From Rhodanobacteraceae bacterium (GTDB lineage Bacteria > Pseudomonadota > Gammaproteobacteria > Xanthomonadales > SZUA-5), in the NCBI GenBank assembly GCA_003233535.1, contig QIMA01000295.1, positions 1 to 5,061 on the forward strand: a stretch of 5,061 nt of DNA, given 5' to 3'. Made by a program: the position numbers and the translations under genes. A model generated the notes under the pieces. It had not been told where the DNA came from, searched no databases, and was given only the letters and a program-made list of their open reading frames with translations. Positions 1 to 4,967 of this stretch are shown one piece after another. Every line of letters begins with the position of its first letter. The stretch's first letter is position 1.

Positions 1-90
1 ATGAACCACTACACCGCTCCTTCGAAAAAACCACTGGGCAATCAATGTCCTGCGCGATCATCGCGCGAGTTCATGAAATATCCGGGCTAG
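1..90. repeat. Partial copy (centre plus right arm) of a palindromic repeat
   Basis: Bases 73-90 are the exact reverse complement of 4964-4981 (18 of 18). Similarity continues inward with gaps: the minus strand over about 25-47 resembles the plus strand over about 5006-5028, with both reading ttga, t/c, then gcccag and a T run. Bases 10-15 (tacacc) complement 5037-5042 (ggtgta). Bases 1-20 repeat 5042-5061 exactly. Together this is half of an imperfect palindrome of about 168 bp whose centre has an 8-base loop. No gene lies inside it. A small non-autonomous mobile element (MITE-like) or a bacterial palindromic repeat is likely. Both outer ends finish in ctag, which could be a target duplication or part of the arm; ctag is not rare in this window, so this does not decide it. 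Confidence 0.75.
25..42 (-). terminator. Possible weak terminator for minus-strand transcription
   Basis: Read on the minus strand, five bases (attgc), a three-base loop (cca) and five bases (gtggt) are followed by a T run. The stem needs three G-U wobbles, so it is weak alone. It sits at the same place in the repeat arm as the better hairpin at 5011-5027 and lies downstream of the glycosyltransferase-like gene ending at 95. Confidence 0.22.
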
Positions 91-94
91 CATT

Positions 95-643
95 TTAGCG
101 TGGTGTCCCACAAGTAAGTCGAACTGATTCCGCGTGCTTGGTTCCAGCTAGGAGCAGCGAAGACGGCGTGCGCCCGGGCAGGTGTCTGCTCAGCCAACTG
201 CGCAGGCACACCTCAACACCAAGGCCGCGGTTGAGCGCGGCTCGTTGGCAGAACGGCAGCGGCTCGAATACCGCCAGGGAGGTTGCGCCAGCGCGACCGG
301 CGAGCACCGCAGCCATGGCCGCGGTGCTAAATCCGCCTACCACGACCCGGTCTGGCTGCAGTCGTCGAATCAACTGCCGCAGCCACCACAATCCACCAGG
401 CCCACGGCCCCACCAGCCTTTCGGCAAGGGGATCAACTCGGCACCAACTGTATCGGTATCGCGTAGCGTGGGTGCTAACAGCAGCACCGCTTCTTCGCCC
501 TGAATGCGCAGTCGCTCAGCCAAGTTTCTGGCCGGCTCCAGCTCGGACGGACGACCGACACACAGCAGGGTTAGGCGGACTGCAGCGTTGCTCGCAGTGC
601 CCATCGTTGTCGTCGGTCCGCGAATGGCTGAATGTTTCGGCAT
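95..643 (-). CDS. Glycosyltransferase-like N-terminal domain protein, probably truncated
   Basis: This 182-residue protein resembles the N-terminal Rossmann half of GT-B glycosyltransferases (GT4 or MurG-like). A first beta strand (residues 24-30) and a helix starting PARNLAERLR come first. Next is a variable loop rich in Trp and Gly (77-87). LQPDRVVVGGFSTAAM (95-110) matches the usual 'P-D-hydrophobic-G' strand and turn. The end, around LLLAGTKHAESVRLTCGTP, resembles the linker strand just before the donor-sugar domain. That second domain (about 180 more residues in typical GT4 enzymes) is missing: the frame stops at TAA four bases short of the repeat boundary at 90. The start at 643 is preceded by GGGAG at 650-654 with six bases of spacing; an inner ATG at 604 is the alternative. 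It follows the GTPase gene by 201 bases on the same strand. Without a sugar-donor domain it is probably inactive, a remnant of a longer gene. Family assignment is by pattern only. Confidence 0.5.
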   Translation of the reverse strand: MPKHSAIRGPTTTMGTASNAAVRLTLLCVGRPSELEPARNLAERLRIQGEEAVLLLAPTLRDTDTVGAELIPLPKGWWGRGPGGLWWLRQLIRRLQPDRVVVGGFSTAAMAAVLAGRAGATSLAVFEPLPFCQRAALNRGLGVEVCLRSWLSRHLPGRTPSSLLLAGTKHAESVRLTCGTPR

Positions 644-649
644 ACAAAG

Positions 650-654
650 CTCCC
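650..654 (-). promoter_or_regulatory. Ribosome binding site that supports the start at 643
   Basis: The minus strand reads GGGAG with six bases to the ATG at 643. No comparable site precedes the in-frame ATG at 604, which favours the longer protein. The surrounding gap (644-844) shows no gene and no clear terminator or promoter. Confidence 0.5.
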
Positions 655-844
655 GCGCATGCTATCTGAGGACCCTCTATCGACACCAAAGGTTCCCGCG
701 CCTGACGGTCGCCTACAGCGCTGTTCGCTTTAACCAGCATGCCCGAACACCGGCATCACTCCCTAGCCAGCCGTCGCACTTTAGGAATCGACGTTGCCGT
801 GTACATGCCCCTTCTTGCCGCCAAGTATGCATGCCAGCCCGCTC

Positions 845-2821
845 TCAACCAGCGCTGCGGCCGGCCAAAGTGCGCAGCAAGCGCCTAACTGTGCAGTCTC
901 GGGGCAGCGCGCTAGACCAGGTTGCGGCCATGCTGCCGCTCATAGTGTTGCCCTCCGAACCCAGGGCAAGCAACATCCCGGGATACCCGCGAGCGCGCAT
1001 TCTATAGGCCATGCTGCGGCCGTCCGGGGCGCTGTCTAGGTCGAAGATCATCGCCGGCGGTGCGTTGTTGTAGAGCCTACGGAGTGATTCATCGGTCGCC
1101 GGGTGGATGCTCAAACCGATGCCTCGAGCGGCCAACTGTGCCACCCATTCCTCGGCGTATTCCGAATCTGCGCTGACCAGGCCTAGTGGGCCGATGAACC
1201 CCGGCGAAGTTATCTCACCGCTGGGCGTCTCGGCCTTGCTGGGCAGCGACACCAAAAGCCGGTGTTTGCCATCGTCATCACGCTGTTCCAATACGCGGCC
1301 GTGATAGCGCTGGGCGCAGCGTCCGAGGCCGAATAAGGCGCGCTCAAGCGCGTTTGCATCAGGCTCTGGCAAGCGCTGATCCCAGAGCAATTCGGCTGCC
1401 TTAAGATCAAAGTCGTTAGCATCGCTGTGCAACTGCAGTTGGACGAACTGACCGTCCCAGCGCAGCACGGCGTCCACTTCGTTGCGGCTGCGCAACAGGG
1501 TTAACCAAAGCGCGAAATGAAACGTTTCCGCCACCGCATCGGTGATCCCGCGTAGCGGTTCAGGGCTGTGCTGCTGCAGCCGCAGATTCAGGGCGATCTG
1601 GCCGCTGTGCAACTGCGCTGCAACGCTGGCATACAGTTCGGCAGACAGGTCATCGATGTCTATCTGTGCATCGCTGTCTTCGCTTCGTCCATTGATCCTG
1701 GCGATGGCCTGCTGCAGACTGGCGCGACACGCGTCCGCTTGAGCCACTGACTGCGTAAACAGAGCGGTTTCGCGTTGTCGGCCACGGTGTTCGGGTGGCA
1801 GTGCCAGCAAACGCTGAGCTTGACCGTCTAGCTCGGCAAGCATCGCCAGCAATCGCTGATCGAACAGTTCGGCGCGCGCGGTGAGTTCGGCGACTTGCGC
1901 CTTCGCCGCATCGCGCTCGGACTCTAAAAGCACGCGCTGTTGGCGGAGTTCGCGCAGCTGACGACCTTGTTCATAGCTGCGCAACTTGGCTTCCTGGGCA
2001 TTTTGTTGCCAGGAACGTTCCCGTTCGACGCTGCTGCGTACATCGATCAAGACCACGTGCACCTGCGCCTGTTCTGCGACTAGGTGGACGTCCGCGCTAT
2101 GCCCGTCACCCACATCGAGCTGATTGAGCCGAGTGCCGCCCAGTCGCGATTGGCCCATGCACAACTCGCGAAAGCGCCGTTCCAGGACCTCGTCGCTGAG
2201 CGCTTCCAGGCCGAAAGCGGTTAGGTCGCCGGCGCGGGCCAGCAAATTCCAGTCCCCGTCGAAACTCAGACTAGCGGTTGGCGCAGGCGCAACCGACTCT
2301 CGCCGTAAATAACGTTGAACCGACTCTTGGAGCAGACCTTGCGCCAGCACAGTGAATGCCTCCTCGACGCTTTCGCCACTGAGTGCGCTGGTTTCAAACA
2401 CCGGCAATAGCTCGCGTAGCTCGGCCAGCTGGCTAGGCGCGATTTCCCATTGATCGAAGAGATCGAACTTGTTCACCAGCAGCACGGCCGCTACCTCACC
2501 GAGTTCCTCGCGCGCCTGGCACAGCAACTGTTTCGCGCTGTTGAGCGTGGGTGCGCGCGTGCCATCGGCGACCATCACCAAACCCGCACTGCCGCGCAGA
2601 TAAGCGAGCTTGAGGGCATCAAGCACGTCCTTGCCGGCGATATCCCAGAGCACCAGTTTGACTCGTCGCTGCTCCAGTTCAACCAGTTTGGTATCGGTCT
2701 TAACGCCGACCGTGGTCAGGTACTTGTCCGAGAAGCTGTTTGCTACAAAGCGCGCGACTAAGCTGGTCTTGCCGACCCCAAAGTCACCCAACATGCAGAT
2801 CTTGCGCACCACATCGGACAT
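845..2821 (-). CDS. Ras/Rab-like GTPase fused to PAS-like, coiled-coil, pseudo-histidine-kinase and pseudo-receiver domains
   Basis: A 658-residue, probably cytosolic signalling protein with no membrane segment. Residues 1-165 form a complete small GTPase: P-loop GDFGVGKTS (12-20), switch I Thr (36/37), WDIAGK (59-64), NKFD (117-120) and TSAL (144-147). Residues 186-262 look like a PAS fold, ending in a VHVVLIDV strand. A Glu/Gln/Arg-rich coiled coil covers about 265-335. Residues 391-414 align without gaps to the HisKA_3 (NarX-type) helix, but the phospho-accepting His is Tyr397 (ELYAS for ELHDG). Residues 425-527 resemble HATPase_c (late FGLG, HGRV, VSLP) with the N-box Asn and DxGxG motif lost. 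Residues 545-655 resemble a receiver: Asp594 is kept, while the acidic pair and the Lys (now Leu639) are not. I chose ATG 2821 over a TTG at 2833 because it fits the GTPase N-terminus; neither has a good ribosome site. It starts 40 bases after the beta-lactamase gene. GTP-switched scaffolding or sensing is inferred. The GTPase call is very sure, PAS moderate, kinase and receiver likely. Confidence 0.85.
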   Translation of the reverse strand: MSDVVRKICMLGDFGVGKTSLVARFVANSFSDKYLTTVGVKTDTKLVELEQRRVKLVLWDIAGKDVLDALKLAYLRGSAGLVMVADGTRAPTLNSAKQLLCQAREELGEVAAVLLVNKFDLFDQWEIAPSQLAELRELLPVFETSALSGESVEEAFTVLAQGLLQESVQRYLRRESVAPAPTASLSFDGDWNLLARAGDLTAFGLEALSDEVLERRFRELCMGQSRLGGTRLNQLDVGDGHSADVHLVAEQAQVHVVLIDVRSSVERERSWQQNAQEAKLRSYEQGRQLRELRQQRVLLESERDAAKAQVAELTARAELFDQRLLAMLAELDGQAQRLLALPPEHRGRQRETALFTQSVAQADACRASLQQAIARINGRSEDSDAQIDIDDLSAELYASVAAQLHSGQIALNLRLQQHSPEPLRGITDAVAETFHFALWLTLLRSRNEVDAVLRWDGQFVQLQLHSDANDFDLKAAELLWDQRLPEPDANALERALFGLGRCAQRYHGRVLEQRDDDGKHRLLVSLPSKAETPSGEITSPGFIGPLGLVSADSEYAEEWVAQLAARGIGLSIHPATDESLRRLYNNAPPAMIFDLDSAPDGRSMAYRMRARGYPGMLLALGSEGNTMSGSMAATWSSALPRDCTVRRLLRTLAGRSAG

Positions 2822-2861
2822 CAACGGTCTCAATCACGGCAAGGTTCGAAGACTAACCTAA

Positions 2862-3647
2862 CTAGAGCGCCCCGGCGTCTCGCAAGGCTTGGCGTGCAAT
2901 GTCCACTCGCGCACTTTGGACCACATCCCAGTTTTCACCGGAAATATTCACCGCATAAGCGTAATGCCCGTCGGGCTTGGTCAGCGCGCCTACTAGCCAG
3001 CCGATCCAACGGCCATCGTGCGCCAAACAGCCGCCGGTTTTGCCCCACCAGTTCCAGTCTTGACCCTGCTCGATCACTAGCGAGCCAGTGACTGCGCTGA
3101 CGTTGTCAGCCTTCAATCCCAGCTCACCTCGCTCCAACGCGCCGACGAAATGCACTTGTTCAATGGCTGAGATGCGCAGTGAGCTGCCCAACCAAAATTG
3201 ATCGACGCCACCACCGGTGTTTTGATTGCCGTAGTTGAAATGGCGTAGCCAATTTGTGTACGTGCCGAGTCCGACTTTGCGCGCCAGAGCCTGGAAGTAC
3301 CAAACGGTGGAGCGTTTCAAGGCCGAGCTCAAATCCTGTGAGCGCGACCAAGTATCCGGCCACCAAGGCTGTATTGGGTCGCGCACGATGTCGTAGCCGG
3401 CCCCGTTCTTGTCCAGCGTGATGGCGCCGCTTTCCAGGCCGATTAGCGCATTCGGCAGCTTGAATGTGGAGCAGGGCGTATACCGGGTCGGCGCGCGTGC
3501 GCTGTTCCACTGCCATTGTTCGCCGCTGCCCAAGTCGAGCACCACGGCGGTGCGGTCGGCCTCAGCGATTGCCGCTGCTTGCGCAGACAGCGCAGCAGTA
3601 AAACTCAGCGCGATCGGCGCAGCGAAACGGAGCATTCCACGAGTCAT
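2862..3647 (-). CDS. Class D (OXA-type) serine beta-lactamase
   Basis: An exported 261-residue enzyme that opens beta-lactam rings through an acyl-serine intermediate in the periplasm. All class D motifs are present: STFK (60-63, nucleophile Ser60 and carboxylatable Lys63), STV (113-115), YGN (139-141), the Trp that shields the modified Lys (FWL, Trp152), and KTG (203-205). Length is typical. A Sec signal peptide (Arg3/Arg7, hydrophobic core 8-20) ends near AQA at 22-24. The start is fixed at 3647 by a strong GGAGG seven bases upstream; an in-frame ATG at 3671 lies upstream of that site and is rejected. The only two cysteines, Cys59 and Cys207, flank the active-site Ser and the KTG. It is the first gene of the minus-strand group; no blaR/blaI-type regulator is visible, but a GTPase/pseudokinase fusion follows. 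The subgroup and drug spectrum cannot be told from sequence alone. It does not look like OXA-1 or OXA-48; a chromosomal environmental enzyme is likely. Confidence 0.95.
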   Translation of the reverse strand: MTRGMLRFAAPIALSFTAALSAQAAAIAEADRTAVVLDLGSGEQWQWNSARAPTRYTPCSTFKLPNALIGLESGAITLDKNGAGYDIVRDPIQPWWPDTWSRSQDLSSALKRSTVWYFQALARKVGLGTYTNWLRHFNYGNQNTGGGVDQFWLGSSLRISAIEQVHFVGALERGELGLKADNVSAVTGSLVIEQGQDWNWWGKTGGCLAHDGRWIGWLVGALTKPDGHYAYAVNISGENWDVVQSARVDIARQALRDAGAL

Positions 3648-3654
3648 ATGTGCA

Positions 3655-3659
3655 CCTCC
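3655..3659 (-). promoter_or_regulatory. Strong ribosome binding site for the beta-lactamase
   Basis: The minus strand reads GGGGAGGT over 3654-3661, with core GGAGG at 3655-3659, seven bases before the ATG at 3647. It places the start after, not at, the upstream ATG at 3671. Confidence 0.8.
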
Positions 3660-3700
3660 CCAGGTGATCAAGTCCTTATGGTGCCGCGAATCGCCTTCGT

Positions 3701-3730
3701 CGGCTACGGCTGAATCGTTTTGGGTGTCAA
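3701..3730 (-). promoter_or_regulatory. Possible promoter for the beta-lactamase group
   Basis: A perfect minus-strand -35 hexamer TTGACA lies at 3725-3730. The best placed -10 (tagccg, 3701-3706, 18-base spacer) is poor, so an activator or another sigma factor may be needed, or the match may be chance. It lies in the 212-base divergent region (3648-3859), which otherwise holds only the start signals of the two groups. Confidence 0.25.
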
Positions 3731-3859
3731 CTTAAGCGCAATCACGGAGGACACCGTACGTTCTCATTACTGTCTACGGCGCGTGAAAGCGACAGGGGTC
3801 ATTGCTAAGGTGCAGAAGGTGACAAATAGCGAGTCCGCTTTCGATTAGACTGCGCGGCT

Positions 3860-4288
3860 ATGGACGGCTTGGAAATCGCTGAAGGAGTGTCGCTGCCGTG
3901 GTCGGCCCTGGTCGAGCGCGCCGTCCGTTCGCCTGGACCCGGCGGCCAGCACGTCAACAAGGTCTCCACCGCGATTGAGCTACGCGCCAATCTGCACGAG
4001 TTGCAGGGGCCAAGCGATGCAGCGCGATTGCGTTTGAGTCAGGCCCGTGACCGCCGACTGTTGGCAGACGGTACCATGATCATTCAGGCGCACCGCTTTC
4101 GATCTCTAGAGCGCAATCGTACTGATGCCAGGGTCCGTTTGGCCGCTTTTGTGCAACGCTTCCTGACTGCGCCTAAGCCAAGAGTTGCCACGCGCCCGAG
4201 CCTGGGTGCCAAGCGCCGTCGGCTGGACGGCAAGAAAGCCCGCGGACAGACTAAAAAGCTCAGACAAAAACACGGGGATCACGAATGA
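3860..4288 (+). CDS. arfB: Alternative ribosome-rescue factor ArfB (peptidyl-tRNA hydrolase)
   Basis: A 142-residue cytosolic protein, close to the 140 residues of E. coli ArfB (YaeJ). It rescues ribosomes stalled at mRNA ends by hydrolysing peptidyl-tRNA. The catalytic loop GPGGQHVNK (26-34, with Gly28-Gly29-Gln30) and the following STAIELR match the class I release-factor-like domain. The basic tail (about 107-137), with RPS, AKRRR and GKKARGQTKK, is the part known in the family to enter the empty mRNA channel, and it marks ArfB rather than a full RF1/RF2. No stem-insertion domain for stop-codon reading is present. The ATG at 3860 puts GGQ at almost the same distance from the N-terminus as in E. 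coli. It has no recognisable Shine-Dalgarno site, so weak or leaderless initiation is possible; an AAGGAG inside codons 8-10 has no suitable ATG behind it. The gene heads the plus-strand pair and runs into the acyltransferase region. Confidence 0.93.
   Translation: MDGLEIAEGVSLPWSALVERAVRSPGPGGQHVNKVSTAIELRANLHELQGPSDAARLRLSQARDRRLLADGTMIIQAHRFRSLERNRTDARVRLAAFVQRFLTAPKPRVATRPSLGAKRRRLDGKKARGQTKKLRQKHGDHE
4274..4278 (+). promoter_or_regulatory. Ribosome binding site at the arfB end
   Basis: GGGGA lies six bases before the ATG at 4285, which overlaps the arfB stop as ATGA. The site is well placed, yet the frame it opens is not the acyltransferase frame and closes after 19 codons. Confidence 0.4.
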
Positions 4289-4344
4289 CCACCCAGCGAC
4301 GCGTCGGCGCCAGCTTGGCTTGCCTCCGGGGACCAATCTGTTGA
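4285..4344 (+). CDS. Short 19-codon frame between arfB and the acyltransferase (coupling leader, or frameshifted gene start)
   Basis: ATG at 4285 overlaps the arfB TGA (ATGA) and follows GGGGA with good spacing. The frame encodes 19 residues beginning MTTQRRVGAS and ends in TGA at 4342-4344, which overlaps a TTG at 4341-4343 in the acyltransferase frame. Two readings are possible. It may be a leader whose translation carries ribosomes from arfB to the TTG start. It may instead be the true N-terminus of the acyltransferase, separated from the rest by one missing base. The peptide resembles no family I recognise. Confidence 0.25.
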   Translation: MTTQRRVGASLACLRGPIC

Positions 4345-4967
4345 GGACGATCTTGCCGCCAGCGCTAGGGCCTGCGGTACCGGTTTGGAAAGGGCGCTGG
4401 TTTCTGCGCACGCTGGGGCGCTGGGTCGTCCGGCTTACTGGCTGGCGGGTGACTGGTGAATTCCCCAACATCCCCAAGGCCGTCGTCATCGCTGCGCCGC
4501 ATAGTGCAGCTTGGGACGGCGTCATCGGTATCTCCGCTGCCAGTGCGTTGAATCTGCGGCCTACTTGGATGGGCAAGGACGCGTTGTTTAGCCCCGGATT
4601 GGGCTGGTTCATGCGCCTATTCGGTGGTGTACCCACCGATCGCAGCAATCCCAACGGCGTGGTCGGCCAGACCGTCGAGCAATTTGCCAACAGTAAGCAG
4701 CTCTGGGTGGTGCTAGCCCCGGAGGGAACTCGGCGTGAAGTAAAGCAATGGCGCAGCGGGTTCTATCACATCGCCGTTGGCGCGGGCGTGCCGATTGTTC
4801 CGGTCTATTTCCACTATCCAGAAAAGACCATCGGCATCTGCGACGTATTTATGCCCAGCGGTGATATGCAGGCGGACTTGCAGGCGCTGTACAAGATTTA
4901 TGAGCCATGGCGTGGTCGCCACGGGTCGCGGGCTGTGGCCGCTGAAGCCAACAAACCCCGCCCCTAG
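4341..4967 (+). CDS. Lysophospholipid acyltransferase family protein (PlsC-like)
   Basis: A 208-residue acyltransferase of the 1-acyl-glycerol-3-phosphate acyltransferase fold, which moves an acyl chain onto a lysophospholipid or similar acceptor at the inner membrane. The four family blocks are in order: HSAAWD (54-59, the HX4D catalytic motif), GGVPTDR (95-101, acceptor binding), PEGTRR (127-132) and VPIVPV (150-155). TGW then GxxPxxPK around 33-46 is typical of the short bacterial branch often annotated only as 'lysophospholipid acyltransferase'. It lacks a long hydrophobic helix, so it is probably peripheral. The start is uncertain. TTG 4341 has GGGG with A (4328-4332) eight bases upstream; the frame stays open back to 4185 inside arfB, but its only ATG lies there, and a TTG also exists at 4320. 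The stop TAG is part of the ctag at the repeat boundary, so the last residues may have been altered by insertion. The exact substrate cannot be read from the sequence. Confidence 0.88.
   Translation: MRTILPPALGPAVPVWKGRWFLRTLGRWVVRLTGWRVTGEFPNIPKAVVIAAPHSAAWDGVIGISAASALNLRPTWMGKDALFSPGLGWFMRLFGGVPTDRSNPNGVVGQTVEQFANSKQLWVVLAPEGTRREVKQWRSGFYHIAVGAGVPIVPVYFHYPEKTIGICDVFMPSGDMQADLQALYKIYEPWRGRHGSRAVAAEANKPRP

Noticed and set aside
87..90. CTAG as a proven 4-base target duplication
   Set aside because: CTAG occurs many times elsewhere in the window and the two flanks could share it as the arm end; without an empty site it cannot be called.
504..1007. Open plus-strand frame of 167 codons opposite the GTPase fusion end and the glycosyltransferase-like gene
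   Set aside because: No recognisable domain, no ribosome site, low-complexity Arg/Ser/Pro composition; a shadow of the GC-rich minus-strand genes.
1606..1622. His405 (QLHSG) as the phospho-accepting His of the kinase-like domain
   Set aside because: Matching it to ELHDG needs a gap of several residues in a helix, whereas ELYAS at 395-399 aligns without gaps through the whole helix.
2450..2761. Open plus-strand frame of 103 codons opposite the GTPase domain
   Set aside because: Antisense to the P-loop, DIAG and NKFD coding region, which is conserved and certain.
3648..3671. Beta-lactamase start at the upstream ATG 3671
   Set aside because: The strong GGAGG at 3655-3659 would be inside that coding region; it is correctly spaced for ATG 3647, and the shorter protein begins with a standard signal peptide.
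3702..3788. Repeated ctacggc followed by tgaa at two places upstream of the beta-lactamase as operator sites
   Set aside because: Only seven bases match exactly, spacing to the tgaa differs and there is no dyad symmetry.
4106..4690. Open minus-strand frame of 194 codons opposite arfB and the acyltransferase
   Set aside because: It lies fully antisense to two genes with clear catalytic motifs and shows no domain of its own.
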